Source: Streptomyces sp. SID13031
GTDB lineage: Bacteria; Actinomycetota; Actinomycetes; Propionibacteriales; Kribbellaceae
Reading direction: 5' to 3'
Assembly: GCF_010548305.1 (NCBI RefSeq)
Contig: NZ_JAAGLV010000010.1
Span: 1-64,000, forward strand
DNA length: 64,000 nt
Shown: positions 24,901 to 32,167 of the stretch, piece after piece
Layout of the letters: every line of letters starts with the position of its first letter
Position numbering within the stretch: the stretch's first letter is position 1
Notes under the pieces: model-generated
What the model was told of the DNA's origin: nothing
The model's database searches: none
The model's input: only the letters and a program-made list of their open reading frames with translations
Position numbers and translations under genes: made by a program

Positions 24901-26094
24901 TCAGCTGAGCAGTTTGGCGATCCGGGCGATGCCCTCGGTCAGGTCGGCGTCGCCCAGGGCGTAGGACAGCCGCAGGTAGCCGGGGGCGCCGAACGCCTCG
25001 CCGGGAACGACCGCGACCTCGACCTCGTCCAGGATGATGGCGGCCAGCTCGGCCGAGGTGTTCGCGACCTTGCCGTTGATCTCCCGGCCGAGCAGGCCCT
25101 TGACCGACGGGTACGCGTAGAACGCGCCGGTCGGCTCCGGGCACTCGATGCCGGGGATGTCGTTGAGCAGCTGCACCATCAGCTTGCGCCGCCGGTCGAA
25201 GGCCACCTTCATCTCGTCGACCGCGCTCAGGTCGGCGGTCAGGGCGGCGATCGCGGCCCGCTGGGCGACGTTGCAGACGTTCGAGGTCTGGTGCGACTGC
25301 AGGTTCGTCGCGGCCTTGATGACGTCCTTCGGGCCGATCATCCAGCCGACCCGCCAGCCGGTCATCGCGTAGGTCTTGGCGACGCCGTTCAGGACGACGG
25401 TCTGGTTGGCCAGCTCCGGTACCGCGACCGGCAGCGAGGTCGACTTGGTGTCGCCGTAGGTGAGGTGCTCGTAGATCTCGTCGGTGATCACCCAGATGTC
25501 GTGCTCCAGCGCCCAGCGGCCGATCGCCTCGATCGCCTCCGGGGTGTCCACCGCGCCGGTCGGGTTCGACGGCGAGCAGAACAGCAGCGCCTTCGTCTTC
25601 TCGGTCCGGGCCGCCTCGAGCTGCTCGACGGTGACCAGGTAGTTCTGGCTCTCGTCGGCCAGCACCTCGACCGGCACGCCGCCGGCCAGCTGGATCGTCT
25701 CCGGGTAGGTGGTCCAGTACGGCGCCGGCAGCAGCACCTCGTCGCCCGGGTCGAGCAGCGTCGCGAACGTGTTGTAGACGGCGTGCTTGCCGCCGTTGGT
25801 GACGAGCACCTGGCTCGCCTCGATCTCGTACCCCGAATCCCGCAACGTCTTATCGACGATGGCCTGCTTGAGCTCGGGCAGACCACCCGCCGGGCTGTAG
25901 CGGTGGTTCTTGGGATCGCGGGCCGCGACGACGGCGGCCTCGACGATGTAGTCGGGGGTCGGGAAGTCCGGCTCACCGGCGCCGAAGCCGATCACCGGGC
26001 GGCCGGCCGCCTTGAGAGCCTTCGCCTTCGCGTCGACAGCGAGGGTGGCCGATTCACTGATTGCACCGATACGTGCGGAGATGCGGGAGACCAT
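24901..26094 (-). CDS. aspC: Pyridoxal phosphate-dependent aspartate aminotransferase (class I)
   Basis: 397 residues, ATG at 26094. Fold type I: substrate loop VIGFGAGEPDFPTPDYI, SPSNPTGAV, the Asp of WVITDEIYEHLTYG and the PLP lysine in VLNGVAKTYAMTGWRVGWMIG. The I-gamma subgroup enzymes of actinobacteria mainly use aspartate/2-oxoglutarate, some with prephenate. It is divergent from tRNA-Trp/secE across 290 bases, matching the known actinobacterial arrangement. Confidence 0.93.
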   Translation of the reverse strand: MVSRISARIGAISESATLAVDAKAKALKAAGRPVIGFGAGEPDFPTPDYIVEAAVVAARDPKNHRYSPAGGLPELKQAIVDKTLRDSGYEIEASQVLVTNGGKHAVYNTFATLLDPGDEVLLPAPYWTTYPETIQLAGGVPVEVLADESQNYLVTVEQLEAARTEKTKALLFCSPSNPTGAVDTPEAIEAIGRWALEHDIWVITDEIYEHLTYGDTKSTSLPVAVPELANQTVVLNGVAKTYAMTGWRVGWMIGPKDVIKAATNLQSHQTSNVCNVAQRAAIAALTADLSAVDEMKVAFDRRRKLMVQLLNDIPGIECPEPTGAFYAYPSVKGLLGREINGKVANTSAELAAIILDEVEVAVVPGEAFGAPGYLRLSYALGDADLTEGIARIAKLLS

Positions 26095-26386
26095 GACCCC
26101 ATCCTGGCACTGCCCGCCCGTCCGTCACATCCGGGGATCGCCTGGTGACCGGAACTCGGGCGGGCCCCCCGGCGTTGGCACGTGCGTGAAGACGGTAAGG
26201 TTCTGCCCGCAGTACGACGTCCGGCCCGAAGTCCACGGAGGTTCGCCGCCGTGGCGGGGACCCGGAGCACCCTGGGGCTCAGTTCGACCAGGTGGCCCCG
26301 ACCCCGTACACTCTTCTAGTCCGGGCGTAGATGGCCCTGACTCGGCATGCCCGAGATCAGGTCCAGCGGCGTCTGGAACTTTGCAG

Positions 26387-26459
26387 AGGGCACTAGCTCA
26401 ACTGGCAGAGCATCGGTCTCCAAAACCGAAGGTTGGGGGTTCAAGTCCCTCGTGCCCTG
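26387..26459 (+). tRNA. tRNA-Trp (anticodon CCA)
   Basis: Acceptor AGGGCAC pairs with GTGCCCT, D-arm GCTC/GAGC, anticodon stem TCGGT/ACCGA around CT-CCA-AA, and T-arm GAGGGACTTGAACCCC in complement (GGGGG-TTCAAGT-CCCTC). It lies 55 bases before secE, the standard actinobacterial position. A weak TTCGAC-N18-TACACT promoter precedes it at about 26283-26312. Confidence 0.95.
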
Positions 26460-26514
26460 CAAATCCTGTCCGGTACAACGCCGGCCAGGCCGCCGCTAGC
26501 GAAAGAGGTAGGTC

Positions 26515-26757
26515 GTGACGGAGACGCGCACCCCGGCACCGTCCGGCGCCGGTAAGCCTGCGGAGAGCAAGTCGGGAAACCGGCTACTGCGCTTCTACCG
26601 CCAGGTGGTCGCCGAGCTCCGCAAGGTGGTCTGGCCGACCCGCAAGCAGCTGTCCACCTACTTCGTGGTCGTCCTGACCTTCGTGGTGTTCGTCATCGCG
26701 ATCGTGTCGGTGCTCGACCTCGCGTTCGGCTGGGCGATGTTCAAGATCTTCGGCTGA
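26515..26757 (+). CDS. secE: Preprotein translocase subunit SecE
   Basis: 80 residues from a GTG with GAAAGAGGTAGG upstream. A short Pro/Lys-rich cytoplasmic tail is followed by the SecE signature FYRQVVAELRKVVWPTRKQL and a single membrane segment (YFVVVLTFVVFVIAIVSVLDLAFGW). Single-span SecE is the usual actinobacterial form. Clamps SecY in the plasma membrane. Precedes nusG as in nearly all bacteria. Confidence 0.95.
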   Translation: MTETRTPAPSGAGKPAESKSGNRLLRFYRQVVAELRKVVWPTRKQLSTYFVVVLTFVVFVIAIVSVLDLAFGWAMFKIFG

Positions 26758-26834
26758 CGGCTCAGCCGAGCACCGAACCACCTGCCGGAGCCCACCCGGT
26801 TCCACCACCCGATGCACAGATGACGGAGTACAAC

Positions 26835-27956
26835 GTGTCCGACCAGCGCGACGACGAGGTCCTGGAGAAGGACGAGTTCGACGTAACCGCTGACTCCGAC
26901 GACGTCCTCGATCTCGACTTGGGTTTCGACGACTCCGACGATGACGACGATGACGACGACCTGTTCGCGGACATCGAGGTCGAGGTCGGTGACGACGACG
27001 AGGTGCCGGTGGCGGCCGAGAGCGAGTACGCCGCCGACGACGAGGCCGAGGACGGCGCTCCCGACGCGGACGACTCTGACGACGAGCCGGTGGTCGTAGT
27101 AGCGGCCGCTGACGCCGCGGAGGACGACGAGGTGGTCACCGCCGCCGACGTCGACGACGCAGCCGAAGAACTGGCCGAAGAGACCGCCGAGACGGCTCCG
27201 GACGACACGACGGAGGCCGAGCCCGCGGTCGACGCGGTCGTCTTCTCGTCCGCCGACGCCGATGAGGACGGCTCGTCCGCCGACGACACGGACGACTCCG
27301 CCGACGAGGACGCTGTCGACGTAGAGGCCGAGCCGGCCGACCCGCTGGAGGAGCTGCGCAGCACGCTGCGCTCCCAGATCGGCGACTGGTACGTGGTGCA
27401 CACGTACTCGGGGATGGAGAACCGGGTCAAGGGCAACCTTGAGAACCGGATCAACTCCCTGAACATGGAAGACTTCATCTTCGAGATCGTCGTGCCGACC
27501 GAAGAGGTCGCCGAGATCAAGAACGGGCAGCGCCGGATGGTCAAGCGCACCGTGCTTCCCGGCTACGTGCTGGTCCGGATGGACCTGACGGACGAGTCCT
27601 GGTCCACCGTGCGGCACACGCCGTCGGTGACCGGCTTCGTCGGGAACAGCCAGAAGCCCGTCCCGCTCAGCCTCGAAGAGGTCGAGAAGATGCTCGCCCC
27701 GGCCGTCGTGGCGGCGGCCGAGGCAGCGGCAGCCGAGACCGGCGCCGCCCCCACCAAGACCGCGGCCAAGAAGAAGGTCGAGGTCGCCGACTTCGGTGTG
27801 GGCGACTCGGTCATGGTCGTCGACGGGCCGTTCGCGACCCTGCACGCCACCATCACGGAGATCAATGCCGACGCCCAGCGGATCAAGGCGCTGGTGGAGA
27901 TCTTCGGCCGGGAGACCCCGGTGGAACTCAGCTTCAGCCAGATCCAGAAAGTCTAA
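26835..27956 (+). CDS. nusG: Transcription termination/antitermination protein NusG with long acidic extension
   Basis: 373 residues from a GTG at 26835 with GGAG six bases before it; an in-frame ATG at 26820 lacks a ribosome site. Residues 1-~178 are an Asp/Glu/Ala-rich extension containing eight consecutive Asp. The NGN domain begins at GDWYVVHTYSGMENRVK, includes GYVLVRMDLTDESW and TGFVGNSQKPVPLS, and is followed by an Ala/Lys linker and the KOW domain (GDSVMVVDGPFATLHATITEI, FGRETPVELSFSQIQKV). Binds RNA polymerase and couples it to ribosomes or Rho. Streptomyces NusG also has an N-terminal extension; this one is notably long. Confidence 0.95.
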   Translation: MSDQRDDEVLEKDEFDVTADSDDVLDLDLGFDDSDDDDDDDDLFADIEVEVGDDDEVPVAAESEYAADDEAEDGAPDADDSDDEPVVVVAAADAAEDDEVVTAADVDDAAEELAEETAETAPDDTTEAEPAVDAVVFSSADADEDGSSADDTDDSADEDAVDVEAEPADPLEELRSTLRSQIGDWYVVHTYSGMENRVKGNLENRINSLNMEDFIFEIVVPTEEVAEIKNGQRRMVKRTVLPGYVLVRMDLTDESWSTVRHTPSVTGFVGNSQKPVPLSLEEVEKMLAPAVVAAAEAAAAETGAAPTKTAAKKKVEVADFGVGDSVMVVDGPFATLHATITEINADAQRIKALVEIFGRETPVELSFSQIQKV

Positions 27957-27968
27957 GGACCCGAGACA

Positions 27969-28400
27969 ATGCCTCCCAAGAAGAAGATCGCTGCCCTCGT
28001 GAAGGTGCAGCTCCAGGCCGGCGCCGCGACCCCGGCTCCGCCGGTCGGTACCGCGCTCGGTCCGCACGGCGTCAACATCATGGAGTTCTGCAAGGCGTAC
28101 AACGCCCAGACGGAGTCCATGCGCGGAAACGTCGTGCCGGTCGAGATCACCATCTACGAAGACCGCTCCTTCACGTTCATCACCAAGACGCCGCCGGCGC
28201 CGGAGATGATCAAGAAGGCCGCGGGCCTGCAGAAGGGGTCGGCCGTCCCGCAGAAGGACAAGGTCGGCAAGATCACCAAGGACCAGGTCCGCGAGATCGC
28301 CACCACCAAGATGCCCGACCTGAACGCGCGCGACATCGACGCCGCGATGAAGATCATCGAGGGCACCGCACGCTCGATGGGCGTCACGATCGAGAAGTAG
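27969..28400 (+). CDS. rplK: 50S ribosomal protein L11
   Basis: 143 residues, 12 bases after nusG. Family signature KVQLQAGAATPAPPVGTALGPHGVNIMEFCKAYNAQT at the N-terminal domain, and a C-terminal rRNA-binding region ending IIEGTARSMGVTIEK. Part of the GTPase-associated centre with L10/L12, and target of thiopeptides. Standard nusG-rplK-rplA order. Confidence 0.97.
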   Translation: MPPKKKIAALVKVQLQAGAATPAPPVGTALGPHGVNIMEFCKAYNAQTESMRGNVVPVEITIYEDRSFTFITKTPPAPEMIKKAAGLQKGSAVPQKDKVGKITKDQVREIATTKMPDLNARDIDAAMKIIEGTARSMGVTIEK

Positions 28401-28508
28401 TACCTCTTTCCGGTTCACCTCGGTGAGCCAGCTGGAGTGGAAGGGCGAGCAGTTCGCCCATCAAGACCACATCGGACGATGAGTACCGTCCGCAAACAGG
28501 AGACTGAA

Positions 28509-29231
28509 ATGGCACAACGCAGCAAGAGCTACCGCGCGATCGCGGAGAAGATCGACTTCGACCACCTGTACACCCCGCTCGAGGCGATCAAGTTCGCCAA
28601 GCAGGGCGCGACGGGCAAGAAGTTCAACTCGACCATCGACGTCGCGATGCGTCTCGGGGTCGACCCCCGCAAGGCCGACCAGATGGTGCGCGGCACCGTC
28701 ATCCTTCCGCACGGCACCGGCAAGACGGCACGGGTCCTCGTCTTCGCCACCGGTGAGAAGGCCGAGGCCGCACTGGCCGCCGGCGCCGACTTCGTCGGTG
28801 ACGACGACCTGATCAAGAAGGTCACCGACGGCTGGCTCGACTTCGACGCCGTCGTCGCGACCCCCGACCTGATGGGCAAGGTCGGCCGGCTGGGCCGCGT
28901 GCTCGGACCGCGTGGTCTGATGCCGAACCCGAAGACCGGTACGGTCACCCCCGATGTGACGAAGGCCGTCAACGACATCAAGGGCGGCAAGATCGAGTTC
29001 CGGGTCGACCGGCACGCGAACCTGCACTTCCTCATCGGCAAGGTCTCCTTCGACGAGGCCCAGCTGGTGGAGAACTACAGCGCCGCACTGGAGGAGATTC
29101 TCCGGCTGAAGCCCTCCAGCTCCAAGGGCCGCTACATCAAGAAGACCGTCTTCTCGACGACGATGGGTCCGGGCGTCCAGGTAGACCCGAACGCCACCAA
29201 AAACCTCCTCGAGGAGAACGCAGAGGCCTGA
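28509..29231 (+). CDS. rplA: 50S ribosomal protein L1
   Basis: 240 residues from the ATG at 28509 (MAQRSKSYR), after AGGAGACTGAA. Contains GTVILPHGTGKTARVLVFA, the L1 signature and MPNPKTGTVTPDV. Forms the L1 stalk near the E-site and usually represses its own operon. Followed by an intrinsic terminator, so the secE-nusG-rplKA transcript ends here. Confidence 0.97.
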   Translation: MAQRSKSYRAIAEKIDFDHLYTPLEAIKFAKQGATGKKFNSTIDVAMRLGVDPRKADQMVRGTVILPHGTGKTARVLVFATGEKAEAALAAGADFVGDDDLIKKVTDGWLDFDAVVATPDLMGKVGRLGRVLGPRGLMPNPKTGTVTPDVTKAVNDIKGGKIEFRVDRHANLHFLIGKVSFDEAQLVENYSAALEEILRLKPSSSKGRYIKKTVFSTTMGPGVQVDPNATKNLLEENAEA

Positions 29232-29260
29232 GCCTCCCGCTTCTTCCAGTCACACCCCGA

Positions 29261-29289
29261 AAACCCCGGTCCCACGGACCGGGGTTTTT
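29261..29289 (+). terminator. Intrinsic terminator after rplA
   Basis: AAACCCCGGTCC-cac-GGACCGGGGTTT with a 12-bp stem running into a five-T tract. It ends the rplKA operon and, read on the other strand (A-rich side), could also serve the convergent oxidase gene. Confidence 0.9.
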
Positions 29290-29295
29290 CGCGTA

Positions 29296-30333
29296 CTACG
29301 AGCGCCGGGTGAGCAGGTCCGGCGTGAGGTCGGCGAGGGTGCGGGCGCCGGCCAGGCGCATGGCGTGCTCCAGTTCGTCGCCGAGGTCGGTGATCAAGCG
29401 GGTCACTCCGGCTGAGCCGTCGACGGTCAGGGCCCACAACGCTGGGCGCCCGACCAGTACTGCGCGGGCGCCCAGTGCGAGTGCTGCCATGACGTGTTCC
29501 CCGCGGCGGATTCCACCGTCGACGTAGACCTCGGTGGTGGTACCCGCGAGAGCGGCTGCTACCTCCGGAAGTGCTTGTGCAGTGGGGATTGCGCCGTCGA
29601 GTTGGCGGCCGCCGTGGTTGGAGACGATCACCCCGGCGGCACCCGCGTCGGAGCAGCGCTTGGCGTCGTCGCCGCGCAACACGCCCTTCACCAGAACGGG
29701 AAGGCCGGTCCGCTCGGCCAGCCAGCCGATCACATCCGGGGTGAGGTCGTCGGCCTTGTCCAGGTCGCCGTCGCCGTAGTCATCGTCGTCCAGGTTGGCC
29801 AGCAGATGATCCGGCGGGAGCCCCTCCCACACCGACGGCCCGTCGTCCTCCTTGCGCCCGACCACCGGGGTGTCGGCGGTCAGTACGACGGCCCGCGCGC
29901 CACCCGCGACCGCAGCATCCAGCATCCGCAGGGTGATGTCGCGGTTCCGCACCACGTAGATCTGCAACCACCACGGCGTACCGACCGCACCGATCGCGCC
30001 GAACGTAGTACCGGCGTTGCTGGAGACTCCGAGCAGCGATCCGGCCGCGCCCACACCCGCGGCCATCGCCAGCTCTCCGTCGGGATCCGCCTGCCGCTGC
30101 AGCGTCGTCGGCGCCACGAGCACCGGTACGTCGACCGGCACGCCCAGCACCGTCGTCGTGAGATCGACCGTCGACACATCGGTCAGCACACGCGGCCGAA
30201 AGCGATACTCACTCCAGGCCGCGACCGCCTCCCCAACGCTGATCCCACCAGCGGCCCCCTGCCGGAAGTACCGATGCACAGCCTCCGGCAACTTCTCCCC
30301 AGCGGCTGCTTCCAACCCATCGATCCATCGCAT
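29296..30333 (-). CDS. FMN-dependent alpha-hydroxy-acid oxidase/dehydrogenase
   Basis: 345 residues from the ATG at 30333; a longer start at 30354 is possible. TIM-barrel family of lactate/glycolate oxidases: YFRQGAAGGISVGEAVAAWSEYRFRPRVLTDVS, VLVAPTTLQRQADPDGELAMA, the FMN/substrate Lys in LPVLVKGVL and the catalytic His/Arg pair in VIVSNHGGRQLDG. GGIRRGEHVMAALALGARAVLVGRP is the FMN phosphate site. Oxidises a 2-hydroxy acid to the 2-keto acid; the substrate (lactate, mandelate or other) cannot be fixed. Divergent from the PheS-like gene. Confidence 0.9.
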   Translation of the reverse strand: MRWIDGLEAAAGEKLPEAVHRYFRQGAAGGISVGEAVAAWSEYRFRPRVLTDVSTVDLTTTVLGVPVDVPVLVAPTTLQRQADPDGELAMAAGVGAAGSLLGVSSNAGTTFGAIGAVGTPWWLQIYVVRNRDITLRMLDAAVAGGARAVVLTADTPVVGRKEDDGPSVWEGLPPDHLLANLDDDDYGDGDLDKADDLTPDVIGWLAERTGLPVLVKGVLRGDDAKRCSDAGAAGVIVSNHGGRQLDGAIPTAQALPEVAAALAGTTTEVYVDGGIRRGEHVMAALALGARAVLVGRPALWALTVDGSAGVTRLITDLGDELEHAMRLAGARTLADLTPDLLTRRS

Positions 30334-30423
30334 ACCCCCGATCCTTCCACCCAACGACCCCCGCCTCCCGCCCTCCGCGCCTCCCGCTCCGCGCGGTATT
30401 GTTGGGGGCGTGGAGAGGTATGG

Positions 30424-30549
30424 GCAGCGATTTTTGTGCCCCGGCCGGCGCGATGGTGCCGACGGGGTGAGTCGCTGCTGCGCTCTCTCCTGAGGTGACC
30501 GCGGCTGGTCGGGGTGTCTGTTCCCTCGGACCGCTGCTCACAGGAGAGA
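30424..30549 (+). promoter_or_regulatory. Structured leader of the PheS-like gene with Shine-Dalgarno sequestration
   Basis: GCAGCGA (30424-30430) pairs with TCGCTGC (30472-30478), enclosing an inner hairpin (GCCCCGGC with GCCGACGGGG). Then TCTCTCCTG (30484-30492) is the exact complement of CAGGAGAGA (30541-30549), which is the ribosome binding site of the gene starting at 30556. Between them GAGGTGACCGCGG ... TTCCCTC resembles a T-box antisequestrator, but the UGGN bulge that contacts tRNA-CCA is not intact. I call it a translational control leader of unknown ligand, not a proven T-box. Confidence 0.5.
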
Positions 30550-30555
30550 TAACCC

Positions 30556-31677
30556 ATGGCTGTACTCACCACCGAAGAACTGCACTCTGCCCTCGCCCTG
30601 CGCGACCTGGCCGATCCGGCTCAAGGTCCGCATGCGATCCAGCTGATCGTCGACCAGATCCGGGCCGCGCTCGGGCAGGCCTGGCCGTACACGGAGATCT
30701 GGACCCGGCGAGATCATCCGGTCGTCTCGCTCGCCGACAACTACGACAACCTCGGGTACGCCGCCGGCGCGGTGACTCGCGAGGAGCGCTACACCCGCTA
30801 CGCCTCGCCGGGGGAGGTACTGCGGAGCCACACGTCCGCCATGATCCCGCCCGCCCTGCGCGAGCTGGCCGCCTCGGAGGCGTCGGACGTACTGATGATC
30901 TGCGCCGGGATCTGCTACCGGCGCGACTCCGTCGACTGGCAGCACACCGGTACTCCGCACCAGCTGGACCTGTGGCGGATCAGCCGCAACGTCACCCTCG
31001 GGGAGCCCGAGCTGGAGACCATGATCGCCAAGCTGGTGGAGACCGTCCTGCCGGGCCAGACCTACCGCACCGTGCCGGCCGTGCATCCGTACACGATCCA
31101 CGGGCGCCAGATCGACGTCCTGCTCGACGACCAGTGGATCGAGATCGGCGAGTGCGGCGTCGCGGCCCCCGCCGTACTGCGCAAGGCCGGGCTCGACGAG
31201 AGCTGGACGGGGCTCGCGATGGGTCCTGGTCTCGACCGGCTACTCATGCTGCGCAAGGGGATTCGGGACATTCGGTTGCTTCGGTCAACGGATCCGCGGG
31301 TGGCCGGGCAGTTGCTGGATCTCTCGCCGTACAAGCCGGTCTCCGCGATGCCCGCGGTACGCCGTGACCTGTCGGTCGTGGTCGGTCCCGACGCCGACGT
31401 ATCGGACGAGGTGCTCGGCGACCGGGTCCGCCAGGCCCTGGGCGTCGATGCCGAGGCCGCGGAGTCGGTCGAAGTACGCGGCGAAACGTCGTACGCCGAG
31501 TTGCCGCCCGCCGCGCGGGAACGGCTCCAGCTCAAGCCGGGTCAGCGCAACGTGCTGGTCCGGCTGGTGCTCAGGCCGCTCGACCGGACACTGACCGATG
31601 CTGAGGCCAATCGGTTGCGCGACCAGGTCTACTCGGCGCTTCACGAGGGACCTGTACCGGAACTGATCGGGCAATAG
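30556..31677 (+). CDS. Single-chain PheS-like class II aminoacyl-tRNA synthetase with FDX-ACB domain
   Basis: 373 residues. The catalytic core resembles the alpha subunit of PheRS: RSHTSAMIPPALREL, motif 2 DVLMICAGICYRRDSVDWQHTGTPHQLDLWRI, then ECGVAAPAVLRKAGL and motif 3 GLAMGPGLDRLLMLRKGIRDIRLLRSTDPR. Residues ~255-373 are an FDX-ACB (B8-type anticodon-binding) domain normally found at the end of PheT (YKPVSAMPAVRRDLSVVVG). No pheT follows. The layout is that of mitochondrial monomeric PheRS, which is unusual in bacteria. It may be a second PheRS, a resistance paralogue or an amino acid ligase for another purpose. Confidence 0.82.
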   Translation: MAVLTTEELHSALALRDLADPAQGPHAIQLIVDQIRAALGQAWPYTEIWTRRDHPVVSLADNYDNLGYAAGAVTREERYTRYASPGEVLRSHTSAMIPPALRELAASEASDVLMICAGICYRRDSVDWQHTGTPHQLDLWRISRNVTLGEPELETMIAKLVETVLPGQTYRTVPAVHPYTIHGRQIDVLLDDQWIEIGECGVAAPAVLRKAGLDESWTGLAMGPGLDRLLMLRKGIRDIRLLRSTDPRVAGQLLDLSPYKPVSAMPAVRRDLSVVVGPDADVSDEVLGDRVRQALGVDAEAAESVEVRGETSYAELPPAARERLQLKPGQRNVLVRLVLRPLDRTLTDAEANRLRDQVYSALHEGPVPELIGQ

Positions 31678-32098
31678 CCGCCAGGGTCCTGCTGGCGAGC
31701 ACGAACGCGAGGATCGCCAGCGGGGCCTCGAGGATCAGCGCCTGGGCCAGAGCGAGGTTGTGGTCGAGGCCGGGACCGGCCGTCGTCACGTCGAACCAGG
31801 CGTCGGCGACCAGCAAGGTCCCGGCCGCGACGGCTGCCAGGGCGGCGCGAGGGTCGCGCCGGTGGAGCAAGAAGGCGGTCAGCCCGGCCGTGGCCGCGAT
31901 GGCCAGGTCGAGGCCGATCCAGGCGAGCTGCCAGTGGTCGGCCGAGTAGGTCGGCGGCAGGGTGACCGCAAGAATCAGCACCCAGGGCAACAACACGACC
32001 GCTACACCGCCTGCCACGAAAACGGCGACGCCACCGGCGGACCGGCGTGGACGGGTCTTGCCGTCCAGCCGCCGGTCGTCGATGGCGTTTCCCCACAT
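31571..32098 (-). CDS. Small integral membrane protein of unknown function
   Basis: 175 residues. Four hydrophobic segments are visible (GGVAVFVAGGVAVVLLPWVLILAVTL; LAWIGLDLAIAATAGLTAFLL; ALAAVAAGTLLVADAWFDV; ALAQALILEAPLAILAFVLASRTL). The motif LLVADAWFDVTTA recurs in actinobacterial membrane proteins of unknown role. The C-terminal ~35 codons run antisense into the end of the PheS-like gene (107-base tail-to-tail overlap) and look unconserved, so the true stop may reflect recent loss of an earlier one. Confidence 0.7.
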   Translation of the reverse strand: MWGNAIDDRRLDGKTRPRRSAGGVAVFVAGGVAVVLLPWVLILAVTLPPTYSADHWQLAWIGLDLAIAATAGLTAFLLHRRDPRAALAAVAAGTLLVADAWFDVTTAGPGLDHNLALAQALILEAPLAILAFVLASRTLAAIARSVPVQVPREAPSRPGRATDWPQHRSVSGRAA

Positions 32099-32167
32099 GA
32101 CAAGTGACAGCGCCGCCAGGGCTCAGGGAATTCCCGCCACTGGTGTCATGGCACCGCCCGGCCAGTC

